NCBI RefSeq assembly: GCF_006442795.2
Contig: NZ_CP083956.1
Coordinates: 4,813,501 to 4,877,500 of the forward strand
Direction of reading: 5' to 3'
Length of the DNA: 64,000 nt
DNA from: Mesorhizobium sp. B1-1-8
Lineage (GTDB): Bacteria; Pseudomonadota; Alphaproteobacteria; Rhizobiales; Rhizobiaceae
Shown here: piece after piece, positions 1 through 9,518 of the stretch
How the letters are laid out: each line of letters opens with the position of its first letter
Position numbering within the stretch: the first letter of the stretch is position 1
Made by a program: the position numbers and the translations under genes
The notes under the pieces: model-generated
The model's database searches: none
Told to the model about the DNA's origin: nothing
The model's input: the letters and a program-made list of their open reading frames with translations, nothing else

Positions 1-946
1 GGATATCCAGCGGGTTCTGGGTGACGAAATAGACGCCGACGCCCTTGGAGCGGATCAGGCGGACCACCTGCTCGACCCGGTCGATCAGCACCTTCGGCGC
101 CTCGTCGAAAAGCAGGTGCGCCTCATCAAAGAAGAAAACGAGCTTCGGCTTGTCCGGATCACCGACTTCGGGCAGTTCCTCGAACAGTTCCGACATCAGC
201 CAGAGCAGGAACGTCGCGTAGAGCCTGGGATTCATCATCAGCTTGTCGGCGGCAAGCACGCTGATGGCGCCACGGCCGTCGCGCGTGGTTCGCATGAGAT
301 CGGCGATGCGCAGCGCCGGCTCGCCGAAGAAGTTCGCCGCGCCCTGCTGTTCCAGCACCAGCAAGGTGCGCTGGATGGCGCCGACCGATGGCCTGGTGAC
401 ATTGCCGTAGCGGGCGCTAAGCTCGTCGGCGCGCTCGGCGATGTTGGCAAGCAATGCCTGCAGGTCTTTCAGGTCGAGCAGCAGCAGGCCCTCTTCGTCG
501 GCGATGCGGAAGGCGATGTTCATGATGCCTTCCTGAGCTTCCGAAAGGTCCATCAGCCGCGACAACAGCAGCGGTCCCATTTCCGAGATGGTAGCGCGAA
601 TCGGGTGGCCCTGTTCGCCGAACAGGTCCCAGAAGATGACCGGGAATTCCTGGAACTGGTAGGGATCAAGTCTCACCTGTTCGGCCCGTTTGACCAGGAA
701 ATCCTTGGCCTCGCCCATCATGGCGATGCCGGAAAGATCGCCCTTGATGTCGGCGCAGAATACCGGCACGCCGGCGTTCGAAAAGCCTTCGGCGAGGATC
801 TGCAAGCTCACCGTCTTGCCGGTGCCGGTAGCGCCGGTGATCAGGCCGTGGCGGTTGCCATAGCGCAGCAGAAGCTCTTCGGCCTTCTGGTAGGAATCGT
901 CGGTCTTGCGGCTGGCGCCGATGAAGATGCTGGTGTCGTCAGCCAT
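1..946 (-). CDS. HerA-like ATPase, DUF853/YjgR family (3' part cut off by the window edge)
   Basis: Reading the minus strand from an ATG at 946 gives about 315 open residues running off the left edge, so the C-terminus is missing; the family is usually about 500 residues. A Walker A motif, GATGTGKT, lies at residues 38-45 just after a start-proximal [12 protein letters not shown], and a Walker B-like [10 protein letters not shown] lies near residue 275, followed by [11 protein letters not shown] at the window end. This pattern matches the bacterial HerA-related DUF853 proteins, which are P-loop ATPases predicted to be DNA translocases or helicases; their cellular role is poorly defined. It is divergent from mutA with about 250 bp between. 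The long frame on the opposite strand (116-997) is an antisense shadow with no family signature. Confidence 0.85.
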   Translation of the reverse strand, partial: MADDTSIFIGASRKTDDSYQKAEELLLRYGNRHGLITGATGTGKTVSLQILAEGFSNAGVPVFCADIKGDLSGIAMMGEAKDFLVKRAEQVRLDPYQFQEFPVIFWDLFGEQGHPIRATISEMGPLLLSRLMDLSEAQEGIMNIAFRIADEEGLLLLDLKDLQALLANIAERADELSARYGNVTRPSVGAIQRTLLVLEQQGAANFFGEPALRIADLMRTTRDGRGAISVLAADKLMMNPRLYATFLLWLMSELFEELPEVGDPDKPKLVFFFDEAHLLFDEAPKVLIDRVEQVVRLIRSKGVGVYFVTQNPLDI

Positions 947-1195
947 AGGTCCGGTCTCCGCAATCTGTTCCGTCGAAAAGCCTCATCCGAGGTATAGTGA
1001 GGCTATCGCGCAGCGACAATGGCCCAGGATGGGCGGCGCCGAAATCGGCGTGTTGGTGCTTGCGGATTTTGCGCATGTTTGGCAATCGGTTAGCGGGCCG
1101 CCAAGGCCATGGGGCCAATACCGCATTGTGATATCTGGCGCAGGACCCTAGATTGACTGAACCCGGCCGACGTGGCCGAGAAAACGGGGAGAGCG

Positions 1196-2638
1196 ATGGC
1201 CGCCGGCACCTTGACCAGGGATGTCGATCTACCGAACCCGGACGCCAAACGCTGGCGGGCGCTGGCGGAAAAAGCGATTGCGGGCGGCTCCTTTGAGGAA
1301 AAGCTTGTTTCCCGCACCGATGACGGCATCCGCATCGAGCCGCTCAGCCAGCGCTCGTCCACGGCCGAGCCGCTGTTGCGCACCAATCCGAGGTCGCCGT
1401 GGATCGTCAGCCAACGCGTCGACGATCCCGACATTGCCCGCGCCAGCGCCCAGGCGCTGGAGGATATCGCGCAGGGAGCGACGGGGCTGTCGCTGGTTTT
1501 CGAAGGCGCGCCGAATGCTTTTGGCTATGGCCTGCCAAGGACAGCCGAGGCACTGGAAACCGTGCTCGACGGCGTGCCGCTCAATCGCATTCAGGTGCGC
1601 ATCGACGCGCATCCGTGGAGCCGCGCCGTTGCCGACTGGCTGCTTGCCTTCCTGACCAGGCGCCGCTCCGATCCGGCCAAGCTCAACCTCTCCTTCGGCA
1701 TCGACCCGGCGGCGATCTTTGCCGGCACCGGACGGCTGCGCATGTCGATCGAGGCGCTGCAGGAATCAATGCCGCAATCGCTGGCGCATTTCTTCTCGAT
1801 GGACGTGCCTGGCGTGCTCTTGGAGGCAGACGGCCGCGTCTTCCACAATGCCGGCGCCACCGAAGCGCAGGAACTCGGCGCGATGATGGCCTCGGCCGTT
1901 TCCTATCTCAGGATGTTCGAGAACGCGCGCCAACCGCTCGTCTATGCGGCACCGCATATCGGCTTCGCGCTCAGCGTCGACCAGGACCAGTTCCTGTCGA
2001 TGGCCAAGGTGCGAGCCTTGCGCAAGCTCTGGGCGCGCATCCAGGAGGCCTGCTCCATCTCGGGCTCGACCGCCAGCATTCATGCCGAGACATCTTATCG
2101 CATGATGACGACAGCGGATGCCGAGACCAACATCCTGCGCACGGCGATCGCCGGTTTCGCGGCGGCCGCCGGCGGCGCCGATTCGATCGCGATCCTGCCG
2201 CACACGATAGCGCACGGGCTGCCGGCGGGGTTTGCCCGCCGCGTTGCCCGCAATGCGCAATTGATCATGACGCATGAGAGCCATATCCACCATGTCGCCG
2301 ACCCGGCCAGCGGCTCGGGCGCCGTCGAGGCGCTGACCGACAATCTCTGCGCGGCCGCCTGGGAGGAATTCCAGCGCATCGAGGCCGAAGGCGGCGTGCT
2401 CGCCAGCCTGCAGCAGGGTTATATCCAGAATCGCGTCCGGACGGCTTCCGCCAAGCGCAATGCCGCATATCGCTCCGGCGAGCGCGCCATCATCGGCACG
2501 ACGCTGTTTCGCGCCGGCAGCGAACGCCCGGCCGAGACGCTGCCGGCGGAGCGTCGGCCGGCGCTGACGGAAGGCGTTGCGGTCTGCGAGCCGCTGTTCC
2601 CGGTGCGCATCGACCAGTCGATCGGAGCCGGATCGTGA
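1196..2638 (+). CDS. mutA: Methylmalonyl-CoA mutase small (beta) subunit
   Basis: About 480 residues with the TIM-barrel fold of the mutase small subunit. It pairs with the B12-binding large subunit encoded next and helps convert (R)-methylmalonyl-CoA to succinyl-CoA in propionate, odd-chain fatty acid and branched amino acid degradation. It has no DxHxxG cobalamin motif, as expected for the non-catalytic subunit. I chose the ATG at 1196 because GGGGAG (1186-1191) sits 4 nt upstream; a GTG at 1172 in the same frame is possible and would add eight residues (MAEKTGRA). The stop overlaps the GTG start of the next gene (GTGA at 2635-2638), implying translational coupling and 1:1 synthesis. Conserved stretches such as AETSYRMMT and [10 protein letters not shown] match the family. 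Confidence 0.92.
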   Translation: MAAGTLTRDVDLPNPDAKRWRALAEKAIAGGSFEEKLVSRTDDGIRIEPLSQRSSTAEPLLRTNPRSPWIVSQRVDDPDIARASAQALEDIAQGATGLSLVFEGAPNAFGYGLPRTAEALETVLDGVPLNRIQVRIDAHPWSRAVADWLLAFLTRRRSDPAKLNLSFGIDPAAIFAGTGRLRMSIEALQESMPQSLAHFFSMDVPGVLLEADGRVFHNAGATEAQELGAMMASAVSYLRMFENARQPLVYAAPHIGFALSVDQDQFLSMAKVRALRKLWARIQEACSISGSTASIHAETSYRMMTTADAETNILRTAIAGFAAAAGGADSIAILPHTIAHGLPAGFARRVARNAQLIMTHESHIHHVADPASGSGAVEALTDNLCAAAWEEFQRIEAEGGVLASLQQGYIQNRVRTASAKRNAAYRSGERAIIGTTLFRAGSERPAETLPAERRPALTEGVAVCEPLFPVRIDQSIGAGS

Positions 2639-4758
2639 TCCCCGACTTCAGCCAGATCGGCTGGTCGGCGCCGCGGCGTGCGCCGGTCGAGCTCAAGGGC
2701 CAGCGGATGACGCCGGAAGCCATCGCGGTCAAGCATCTTTACACGCAAGGCGACCTCAAAGGTCTGGCCAATCTCGACACCTATCCGGGCCTGCCACCCT
2801 TCGTGCGCGGCCCCTACCCTACCATGTATGTCCAGCAGCCGTGGACGATCCGGCAATATGCCGGCTTCTCGACGGCAGAGGAATCCAACGCCTTCTACCG
2901 GCGCAACCTCGCCGCCGGACAGAAAGGGCTGTCGGTCGCCTTCGACCTTGCCACCCATCGCGGCTACGACAGCGACCATCCGCGAGTCGCCGGCGATGTC
3001 GGCATGGCCGGCGTGGCGATCGATTCCATCCTCGACATGCGCCAGCTGTTCGATGGCATTCCGCTCGGCGACATGACGGTATCGATGACGATGAACGGCG
3101 CCGTGCTGCCGATCATGGCGCTTTATATCGTGGCGGCGGAGGAACAGGGCGTCGCGCCGAAGGACCTTGCGGGCACCATTCAGAACGACATCCTGAAGGA
3201 GTTCATGGTCCGCAACACCTATATCTATCCGCCGAAGCCATCGATGCGGATCGTGTCGGACATCTTCTCCTACACGTCCAAGCACATGCCGAAGTTCAAT
3301 TCGATCTCGATCTCCGGCTATCACATGCAGGAAGCGGGCGCGACGGCCGATCTCGAGCTCGCCTATACCATCGCCGACGGCATCGAATATGCCCGCGCCG
3401 GCGTCGCCGCCGGCCTCGACATCGATCGTTTCGCGCCGCGGCTTTCCTTCTTCTGGGCAATCGGCATGAACTTCTTCATGGAGGTCGCCAAGCTCAGGGC
3501 GGCGCGGCTGTTGTGGTCGAGCCTGATGCAGAAGAATTTTGCGCCGAAGGACGAGCGCTCGCTGTCGCTGCGCACCCATTGCCAGACCTCGGGCTGGTCG
3601 CTGACGGCGCAGGACCCCTACAACAACATCACCCGCACGATGATCGAGGCGATGGCGGCGACGCAGGGCCACACGCAGTCGCTGCACACCAATTCCTTCG
3701 ACGAGGCGATGGCGCTGCCGACCGACCACTCGGCGCGCATCGCCCGCAACACGCAACTCGTCCTGCAGAAGGAATCCGGCACCACGCGCATCATCGATCC
3801 GTGGGGCGGCTCGACCTATGTCGAGCGGCTGACGCATGATCTCGCCGCGCGCGCGCTCGCCCATATAGAAGAGGTGGAGAGCCTCGGCGGCATGGCTGCG
3901 GCGATCGAGAAAGGCATTCCGAAGCTGCGCATCGAGGAAGCAGCCGCCCGTACCCAGGCGCGCATCGATTCCGGCGAGCAAATTCTGGTCGGCGTCAATG
4001 CGCACCGGCCTGAGGCGGACATCGAAGTCGATGTGCTGAAGATCGACAATGCCGAGGTCAAGGCCCGGCAATTGACGAAGCTGCAGCGGCTGAAGGGCAC
4101 GCGCGACGTCGGTGCGGTCGAGAGTGCGCTTGCCGCCCTCACCCGCGCGGCCGAGAGCGGCGGCAACCTGCTTGAATTCGCCATCCGCGCGGCGCGCGCC
4201 AGCGCAACGGTCGGCGAGATCTCGCTGGCGCTGGAAAAGGTCTTCGGTCGCCATACCGCGGCGGTGCAGACAATCTCCGGCGTCTATCGCGACGCGCTCG
4301 GTGACAATCCGGCGGTCGAGCGGCTGCAGGACAAGATCGCGGCATTCGAGCAAAAGTCCGGCGCCAGGCCGCGCATCCTTGTCGCCAAGATGGGACAGGA
4401 CGGCCACGACCGCGGCCAGAAGGTGATCGCCACCGCCTTTGCCGATCTCGGCTTCGACGTCACCGTCGGACCGATGTTCCAGACGCCGGAGGAGATCGCG
4501 AAACTGGCGGTCCAGCACGACGTCGACATCATCGGCGCTTCCTCGCTCGCGGCCGGGCATCTGACGCTGATTCCCGAGCTCAAGGAAGCGCTGAGGAAGC
4601 TCGGCCATGGTGAAATGCTGATCGTCGCCGGCGGCGTCATCCCGCCGCAGGACTATGATGCCGTGCTGAAAGCGGGCGCGTCGGAGATCTTCCCGCCGGG
4701 AACCGTGATCCCGGAAGCGGCGGACCGGCTGATGGATCGGCTGCTGGCTGCCAGATGA
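2635..4758 (+). CDS. mutB: Methylmalonyl-CoA mutase large (alpha) subunit, B12-binding
   Basis: 707 residues, full length for the family. The N-terminal TIM barrel (about 30-560) carries the CoA/substrate region, including [20 protein letters not shown]. The C-terminal Rossmann-like cobalamin domain (about 575-705) has the base-off/His-on motif D589-x-H591-x-x-G594 (DGHDRG) and downstream GASSLAAGH and AGGVIPPQD. The enzyme rearranges methylmalonyl-CoA to succinyl-CoA with adenosylcobalamin. The GTG start at 2635 overlaps the mutA stop, and GGAG lies at 2623-2626. No mutase chaperone (MeaB/ArgK type) or epimerase is visible next door. A hairpin at 4801-4830 follows the gene. The 816-residue open frame on the other strand (2419-4869) is antisense codon-bias noise. 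Confidence 0.96.
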   Translation: MIPDFSQIGWSAPRRAPVELKGQRMTPEAIAVKHLYTQGDLKGLANLDTYPGLPPFVRGPYPTMYVQQPWTIRQYAGFSTAEESNAFYRRNLAAGQKGLSVAFDLATHRGYDSDHPRVAGDVGMAGVAIDSILDMRQLFDGIPLGDMTVSMTMNGAVLPIMALYIVAAEEQGVAPKDLAGTIQNDILKEFMVRNTYIYPPKPSMRIVSDIFSYTSKHMPKFNSISISGYHMQEAGATADLELAYTIADGIEYARAGVAAGLDIDRFAPRLSFFWAIGMNFFMEVAKLRAARLLWSSLMQKNFAPKDERSLSLRTHCQTSGWSLTAQDPYNNITRTMIEAMAATQGHTQSLHTNSFDEAMALPTDHSARIARNTQLVLQKESGTTRIIDPWGGSTYVERLTHDLAARALAHIEEVESLGGMAAAIEKGIPKLRIEEAAARTQARIDSGEQILVGVNAHRPEADIEVDVLKIDNAEVKARQLTKLQRLKGTRDVGAVESALAALTRAAESGGNLLEFAIRAARASATVGEISLALEKVFGRHTAAVQTISGVYRDALGDNPAVERLQDKIAAFEQKSGARPRILVAKMGQDGHDRGQKVIATAFADLGFDVTVGPMFQTPEEIAKLAVQHDVDIIGASSLAAGHLTLIPELKEALRKLGHGEMLIVAGGVIPPQDYDAVLKAGASEIFPPGTVIPEAADRLMDRLLAAR

Positions 4759-4800
4759 GGGTTCGGTGGCCAATGTCCGCGACTTGCGGAAGCATCCCTC

Positions 4801-4830
4801 CCCTTCGTCATGTATGGACATGACGAAGGG
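4801..4830 (+). terminator. Stem-loop downstream of mutB
   Basis: Twelve-base perfect inverted repeat, CCCTTCGTCATG at 4801-4812 and its complement at 4819-4830, with a 6-nt loop. It begins about 40 nt after the mutB stop. There is no T run after it, so intrinsic termination is unproven; it could instead protect the mRNA 3' end or act with Rho. Confidence 0.4.
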
Positions 4831-4881
4831 ATGGGTGTCGCGGCTGGTCGTGGACGTTGGCCGGTTCATAAGATTGTGTTG

Positions 4882-4936
4882 GGTTATAATACCAGTTGCA
4901 ACGATACGGCGCTCAGGTTATAATTAGTGTTGCAAC
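4882..4936 (+). promoter_or_regulatory. Autoregulated promoter of the AbrB-Doc toxin-antitoxin operon
   Basis: Two imperfect 21-bp direct repeats (4882-4902 and 4916-4936; 17 of 21 identical, 34 bp apart) each contain TATAAT and end in the perfect 8-bp palindrome GTTGCAAC. A good sigma70-type promoter spans them: -35 TTGCAA at 4896-4901 inside the first palindrome, a 17-bp spacer, and -10 TATAAT at 4919-4924. The predicted start of transcription, near 4931, falls inside the second palindrome (4929-4936). A repressor on the two palindromes would block both the -35 and the start site, the usual logic of type II antitoxin autoregulation. Repeat and promoter positions are read directly; the binding is inference. 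Confidence 0.7.
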
Positions 4937-4950
4937 AAGGATGCAGCACC

Positions 4951-5172
4951 ATGAACACCACCATCCGCAAGATCGGCAATTCCGAAGGCGTGATCCTGCC
5001 CAAGGATCTTCTCGATCGCCTGAACATGAAAACGGGCGACCAGCTTCAGATCGTCGAAACGGACAAGGGCATTGCCCTTGAGCCCGTGGACGACAGCTTC
5101 GAACGACAGATGGAAGCTGCCCGCAAGGTCATGGACAAGTACAAGGTCGCGCTTCAGAAGCTCGCAGAATGA
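4951..5172 (+). CDS. AbrB/MazE/SpoVT-type antitoxin
   Basis: 73 residues. The N-terminal half (TTIRKIGNSEGVILPKDLL, then LNMKTGDQLQIVET) is a swapped-hairpin AbrB DNA-binding domain; the C-terminal half (about 47-73, charged, helical) is the probable toxin-binding tail. I chose the ATG at 4951 because an AAGG lies 10 nt upstream; a TTG 24 nt earlier is also in frame. It overlaps the toxin gene by ATGA (5169-5172), so the two are translationally coupled with the antitoxin first. Predicted role: bind and neutralise the Doc toxin and repress the operon through the GTTGCAAC sites just upstream. Doc is classically paired with a Phd-type antitoxin; here the partner is AbrB-like. Confidence 0.88.
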   Translation: MNTTIRKIGNSEGVILPKDLLDRLNMKTGDQLQIVETDKGIALEPVDDSFERQMEAARKVMDKYKVALQKLAE

Positions 5173-5558
5173 GCTGGGAGTTTCTGTCGCGGCGCGCCGT
5201 CGAAGCGATGCATGCCGAGCAGTTGCGCCGGCATGGCGGCGCGCAGGGTTTGAGGGATGAGAATGCTCTCGAATCCGCGCTGGCCCGTGCCGAGAACAAG
5301 GCCAACTATGGTGATCCGTCGATCGAGGATCTGGCGGCAGCCTATATCTTCGGCATTGCCAGAAATCACGCTTTTGTCGATGGCAACAAGCGCACAGCCA
5401 TGGTCGCGGCGGGCGCTTTCCTGATCATCAATGGCTACGGACTTACCGCCGACAACGGCACCATTTACGAATTCGTGATGGGCATCGCAGCGGGCGAAAT
5501 CGACGAGGCAGGCGCCGCGGCATTCTTCCACGACCACGTCGTCAAGCTTGAAGGCTAA
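5169..5558 (+). CDS. doc: Doc (death-on-curing) family toxin, Fic fold
   Basis: 129 residues, the usual Doc length. The active-site motif HAFVDGNKRT is at residues 67-76, matching HxFx(D/N)GNKR, with an upstream helix EDLAAAYIFGIARN. Family members use the Fic fold; the P1 Doc protein phosphorylates EF-Tu and stops translation. The histidine, aspartate and arginine needed for catalysis are all present, so the toxin looks intact. It starts inside the antitoxin stop (ATGA). Its TAA (5556-5558) overlaps by three bases the TAG of the convergent greA-like gene (5555-5557). Confidence 0.92.
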   Translation: MSWEFLSRRAVEAMHAEQLRRHGGAQGLRDENALESALARAENKANYGDPSIEDLAAAYIFGIARNHAFVDGNKRTAMVAAGAFLIINGYGLTADNGTIYEFVMGIAAGEIDEAGAAAFFHDHVVKLEG

Positions 5559-6028
5559 CTCTCGGAGAGCTTGACGATCTCCCACTCCTTGCCGTTGACG
5601 GTGACGACCTCGCCGACCTTCTTGCCGAACAGCGCCATAGCCATCGGCGAGACGTGGGAAATCGAACCCTTTGACGGATCGGCCTCGTCCTCGCCGACGA
5701 TCTTCCAGTGCACTTTCTTGCTATCATCGCTTTCCAGCGTGACGCCCATGCCGAAGCGGACCACATCGCTGCCGGGCTCGGGCACCGAAAGCTCGGCGCT
5801 TTCGCGCCGCGCGGTCCAGTAGCGCAGGTCGCGCGACACGACAGCCAGGCGTTCACGATCGCCGCGCCTTTCGGCCTTGGCCATCAGGTCGCGCAGGTCG
5901 GCCAGATTCTCCTCGATCATCGCCAGGCCGCGCTCCGTGACCAGATTGCGGTGCTGACTGACCGGCCGCTCGCCGACGCCGGCGATGGCATTTTCGCTGT
6001 CTTCCTCGCGGGTAAAGGCTCTGCTCAT
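5555..6028 (-). CDS. greA: GreA/GreB-family transcript cleavage factor
   Basis: 157 residues. The C-terminal domain (about 85-155: VTLESDDSKK, IVGEDEADPSKGSISHVSP, ALFGKKVGEVVTVNGKEWEIVKL) is the FKBP-like Gre domain that docks on RNA polymerase. The N-terminal part (about 30-75) should form the coiled coil that enters the secondary channel. In canonical GreA the tip carries D-x-x-E; here the matching place reads G56-D57-R58-E59-R60, so the aspartate is kept but the glutamate is shifted by one. It may therefore be a GreB-like or divergent paralogue with altered cleavage activity. The start ATG at 6028 has no strong ribosome site. It is divergent from the Tat-exported protein gene. Confidence 0.8.
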   Translation of the reverse strand: MSRAFTREEDSENAIAGVGERPVSQHRNLVTERGLAMIEENLADLRDLMAKAERRGDRERLAVVSRDLRYWTARRESAELSVPEPGSDVVRFGMGVTLESDDSKKVHWKIVGEDEADPSKGSISHVSPMAMALFGKKVGEVVTVNGKEWEIVKLSES

Positions 6029-6133
6029 CGAATGAACTTAGGCTTGGCGCGACGACTGCACAAGCAATTTGCCGGACGGCAGCTTTGGCACGATTCCTGC
6101 GAGAGGTCAGGCGAACGCCGAGACCCTGTGCCG

Positions 6134-7510
6134 ATGTTGAACAGACGAACCCTGCTTGCCCGGACTGCCGGCCTCGCTGTTGCCGGGCTCTTTGCCGGCA
6201 AGGCATCGGCAAAGGTGCTGCCCGGCATCGAGAAGGCCGCCATGCGCGGTTCGATCAATGCCACCGAGATCGGCGTGCAGCCGGGCGCGCTGGACGACCA
6301 GAGCAAGGCTTTCGCCAGGATGCTTGCCGAGGCCAGCGACCGCGATGCGCCGGTGTTTTTGCCGCCCGGCACCTATTTCGTCTCCAATTTGAAGCTGCCT
6401 GCGCGCCTGCGCCTGTCCGGCGTGCCGGGCGCAACGCGCATCGTCTATGGCGGTAACGGCCATCTGATGATGGCCGAACAGGCCGAGCATATCGAGCTCA
6501 GCGGGCTGGTGCTCGATGGCAGCAATCGCTGGCTGGCCGACTACACGCAAGGGCTGCTCGATCTGCGCCGCGTCGCTCATCTCACCATCGACAATTGCCA
6601 GGTCACCGGCAGCCGCAAGAATGGGCTGGCGCTCGAGCATGTGACCGGCCGTGTCGGGCGCTCCGACATTTCCGGCGCAGCGGACGCCGGCATCTATTCG
6701 GTCGAGGCCGGCGGGCTGGAGATTTCCGGCAACACGGTGTCCGACTGCGCCAATGGCGGCATCCTCGTGCATCGCTGGCAACATGCCGAGGACGGCACCA
6801 TCGTCACCGGCAACCGCGTGCAGCGGATCGGCGCGCGCAGCGGCGGCACCGGCCAGAACGGCAACGGCATCAATGCCTTCCGCGCCGGCAATGCCGTCAT
6901 TTCCGGCAATATCGTCTCCGATTGCGCCTTCACGGCGATCCGCGCCAACAGCGCCAGCAATCTGCAGATCACCGGCAACACCTGCTCGCGTTCGGGCGAA
7001 ACGGGCATCTATTCGGAATTCTCCTTCGAAGGCGCGATCCTCAGCAACAACCTGGTCGACGGCGCCGCCAACGGTATCTCGATCGTCAATTTCAACGAGG
7101 GCGGCCGCATGGCCGTCTGCTCGAACAACATCGTGCGCAACCTGACGACGGTCGGCCCCTACACTGCCGATCCGCCCGGCTTCGGCGTCGGAATCAGCGC
7201 CGAGGCCGATACCACGGTCTCCGGCAATGTGATCGAGAACGCGCCGCTCTACGGCATGCAGATCGGCTGGGGACCCTATCTGCGCAATGTGATTGCGACC
7301 GGAAACATCATCCGCAAGGCGGGCACAGGTATTGTGGTCTCCGTGGTCGAAGGCTCCGGCACCGCCGTCATCTCGGACAATGTCATCGACGGCGCGCAGA
7401 ACGGCGCCATCATCGGCCAGCGCTGGGCCGACCCGGTGACCGGCGACCTCGCCCGTTCAACCGACACCGGCTACGCTCATCTCACCGTCGAGCGCAACAA
7501 GGTGAGCTAG
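6134..7510 (+). CDS. Tat-exported parallel beta-helix protein (TIGR03808-like)
   Basis: 458 residues. The start MLNRRTLLARTAGLAVAGLFAG is a twin-arginine signal (N-R-R-T-L-L then a hydrophobic stretch) with a likely cleavage near GKASA. The rest is a long parallel beta-helix of roughly 20-25 residue turns, with repeated patterns such as ISGNTVSDC, ISGNIVSDC, ITGNTCSRSG and VSGNVIENA between about 100 and 455. This combination matches the uncharacterised rhizobial family of twin-arginine, repeat-containing proteins. Such helices usually bind or cut polysaccharide, but I see no catalytic signature. The frame is open far upstream (from 5708) across the greA gene, but the Tat signal fixes the start at ATG 6134; a GTG two codons earlier is possible. 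Function unknown. Confidence 0.85.
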   Translation: MLNRRTLLARTAGLAVAGLFAGKASAKVLPGIEKAAMRGSINATEIGVQPGALDDQSKAFARMLAEASDRDAPVFLPPGTYFVSNLKLPARLRLSGVPGATRIVYGGNGHLMMAEQAEHIELSGLVLDGSNRWLADYTQGLLDLRRVAHLTIDNCQVTGSRKNGLALEHVTGRVGRSDISGAADAGIYSVEAGGLEISGNTVSDCANGGILVHRWQHAEDGTIVTGNRVQRIGARSGGTGQNGNGINAFRAGNAVISGNIVSDCAFTAIRANSASNLQITGNTCSRSGETGIYSEFSFEGAILSNNLVDGAANGISIVNFNEGGRMAVCSNNIVRNLTTVGPYTADPPGFGVGISAEADTTVSGNVIENAPLYGMQIGWGPYLRNVIATGNIIRKAGTGIVVSVVEGSGTAVISDNVIDGAQNGAIIGQRWADPVTGDLARSTDTGYAHLTVERNKVS

Positions 7511-7535
7511 GTGTGAGCCTTCAGGAGGTTGTCCA

Positions 7536-8348
7536 TCAGGCCACGGCCACGATAATGTGCGCCTGGATTTTTGCGGCAATTTCGCCGCGGCCATGTCTGT
7601 CAGCGATGACCGATTCGGCATAGTCGGTCGCAGATGCCAATCGTCCTGCCTCCCTGGCTTCGATCTCGTTGCGAAGAAGGGTTCCCTGGCAATAAGCAAC
7701 GGCCGGAACGCGCGGCGAGGATGCCCGGCTCTGCTCGACTCGGGTATCGATTGTCACATCGGAAAACCCTGCGGCCTCGAGATCGCTGCGGATCAGTGCC
7801 TTGTCGTGGTAGCCATGCGGCGTGCGCGCCAGGAAGCGCGGCGGATCGTGCGGAAAAATCCTCGCCAGAGCATTCGTCACGTCATCCGCGAATATATTCT
7901 CCTCGATGCGATCCCATACGCTAAGCAGGAAATGCCCGCCGGGCTTCAGGACCCGCTTTGCCTCGCGATAGGCGGCGGGACGGTCGGGAAAGAACATTGC
8001 GCCAAACTGGCAGCAGACGAGATCGAAGGCCGCATCTTCGAATGGCAACTTCAGGGCATCAGCCTGACGCCATGCGATGCGGCTATCTGAGCCCTGGCGC
8101 GAAGCCGCATAGTCGAGCATCGGCTGGTTGAGGTCGGTCACGGTGTAGCTGGCGCCGGGGGCGAGCTTTGGCGCCAGCGCTCGGGTGACGACCCCCGTGC
8201 CCGCGGCGGTTTCCAAAATGGCGCCGGGCGAGAAGGACGCTGCCCGCGATGCGAGATCCGCGGCATATGGCTCGAAAATCAACGGCACCATATGGCGATC
8301 GTAATTTTCCGGGATCGACCCGGCAAACACCTTGTCCGCTTCCAGCAT
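7536..8348 (-). CDS. Class I SAM-dependent methyltransferase
   Basis: 270 residues. SAM-binding motif I, ILETAAGTGVVTRAL, lies near residues 44-58; the acidic residue of motif II is in VTDLNQPML; then DALKLPFEDAAFDLVCCQFG and the post-motif RVLKPGGHFLLSVWD. This is the UbiE/Methyltransf_11 arrangement found in small-molecule methylases, and the substrate cannot be told from sequence. I chose ATG 8348 over a GTG three codons upstream because it gives the usual start spacing; neither has a strong ribosome site. It is convergent with the beta-helix gene (25 bp between stops) and transcribed in the same direction as the asparaginase and thiolase upstream, with a 113-bp gap. Confidence 0.85.
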   Translation of the reverse strand: MLEADKVFAGSIPENYDRHMVPLIFEPYAADLASRAASFSPGAILETAAGTGVVTRALAPKLAPGASYTVTDLNQPMLDYAASRQGSDSRIAWRQADALKLPFEDAAFDLVCCQFGAMFFPDRPAAYREAKRVLKPGGHFLLSVWDRIEENIFADDVTNALARIFPHDPPRFLARTPHGYHDKALIRSDLEAAGFSDVTIDTRVEQSRASSPRVPAVAYCQGTLLRNEIEAREAGRLASATDYAESVIADRHGRGEIAAKIQAHIIVAVA

Positions 8349-8461
8349 GGCTAGCACCCGCCGTCCGTTTGATGGGAAAGGAGACTAGCACACACTTGTA
8401 TGTCCTGGCTGGTTTTCGCAGGAGAGGCGGTCAACGGCACAGGCGCGTCAGTGGGTCAACG

Positions 8462-9466
8462 CTAGTTCAGCGCCGCCGTCGGTCGCAGAAAGCCGACCTT
8501 GGCGCCGATCCGGCTTTCGACCGGCGGATGTGCAAGTTCGATTAGCTTTGCAGCCAAGGCTTCATCCGCTGCCAACAGCTTGGCCAGCACCGCGGCGATC
8601 ATCACCTCGGCGGCGCGGCCGGCGCCGTCGTCACATTTCAGCGCGATGCCGAATCCAAGTTCAGGAACAGCGGCGCAATAGACCCCTTCGGCGCCGGTCT
8701 TGACGAAGATGCGGCCGGGGCCGGCCTTCGTCAGCGCGACGTCCGCCTTGCCGGTGCCGGCGACCAGGAAGGGCTCGGCCATACAGGCCGAAAGCAGCCG
8801 TTTCGCCGCCTTGGCTCGCTCCGGCGCGAAGCCACGGCCCGTCGCCATGCGGGCAAAGCCCAGCGCAAAGCTTTTCAGCGGAACAGCATAGGTCGGGATC
8901 GAGCAGCCATCGGTGCCGCAATGGTCGACATTATGGGCCGCACCGGTCACGGACTGCATGGCGTCGCGCACCATCTCCTGCAAGGCATGCCCTGCCCTAA
9001 CGTAACCCCGATGCGCGATGCCGGCGTGCACGCAGGTGCAGAGGAAACCCGAATGCTTGCCTGAGCAGTTGTTGTGCAACGCATTCGGTGTGCCGCCGGC
9101 GCGGGCGAGCGCGATGGTGGCGCCATGGCTCGACGGCCAATGCGCGCCGCATTCGAGCGCGGTCTTGTCAAGGCCGGCCTTTGCCAGCATCGCCTGTGCC
9201 AGTTCGACATGCGCGGGTTCGCCCGAATGCGAAGCGCAGGCCAGCGCCAGCTCGCGATTGCCGAAGCCATAGGCATCGGCAGCACCCGATTCGACCAGCG
9301 GCAGCGCCTGGATCGCCTTCACCGCCGAGCGCGGGAAGACCGGACGGGCCGTGTCGCCGATCTCCCAGACCGGTCTGCCGTCGGCATCGAAGACGGAAAC
9401 CGCGCCGCGATGGGCGCTCTCGACCACTGCGCCACGCAGAACCTCGACCAGGACCGGATTCGTCAT
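8462..9466 (-). CDS. ansA: L-asparaginase of the Rhizobium etli (AnsA, PF06089) class
   Basis: 334 residues. This class is unrelated to the E. coli enzymes and is known from R. etli. The catalytic Ser-Lys pair appears as S47/K50 in FPRSAVKAIQALP; the metal-site residues appear as C134 and K137 in HNNCSGKHSG and C188 in CGTDGCSIP. These sit one position from the R. etli numbering (48/51, 135/138, 189). A further conserved lysine is K256 in FVKTGAEGVY. It should hydrolyse asparagine to aspartate and ammonia in the cytoplasm. The ATG at 9466 is preceded by GGGAG. It lies 52 bp after the thiolase gene on the same strand, so co-transcription is likely. Confidence 0.93.
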   Translation of the reverse strand: MTNPVLVEVLRGAVVESAHRGAVSVFDADGRPVWEIGDTARPVFPRSAVKAIQALPLVESGAADAYGFGNRELALACASHSGEPAHVELAQAMLAKAGLDKTALECGAHWPSSHGATIALARAGGTPNALHNNCSGKHSGFLCTCVHAGIAHRGYVRAGHALQEMVRDAMQSVTGAAHNVDHCGTDGCSIPTYAVPLKSFALGFARMATGRGFAPERAKAAKRLLSACMAEPFLVAGTGKADVALTKAGPGRIFVKTGAEGVYCAAVPELGFGIALKCDDGAGRAAEVMIAAVLAKLLAADEALAAKLIELAHPPVESRIGAKVGFLRPTAALN

Positions 9467-9518
9467 GCTGTCTCCCGCACGCGCCGCCCAAGGGGGCGCG
9501 CTTTAATGCGAGGTGCTT

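Noticed and set aside
4801..4830. Hairpin after mutB as a certain intrinsic terminator
   Set aside because: The stem is perfect but no T run follows; kept only as a low-confidence terminator.
2419..4869. 816-residue open frame on the minus strand opposite mutB
   Set aside because: It covers a certain gene, has no recognisable domain, and its length comes from the GC-rich third positions of mutB.
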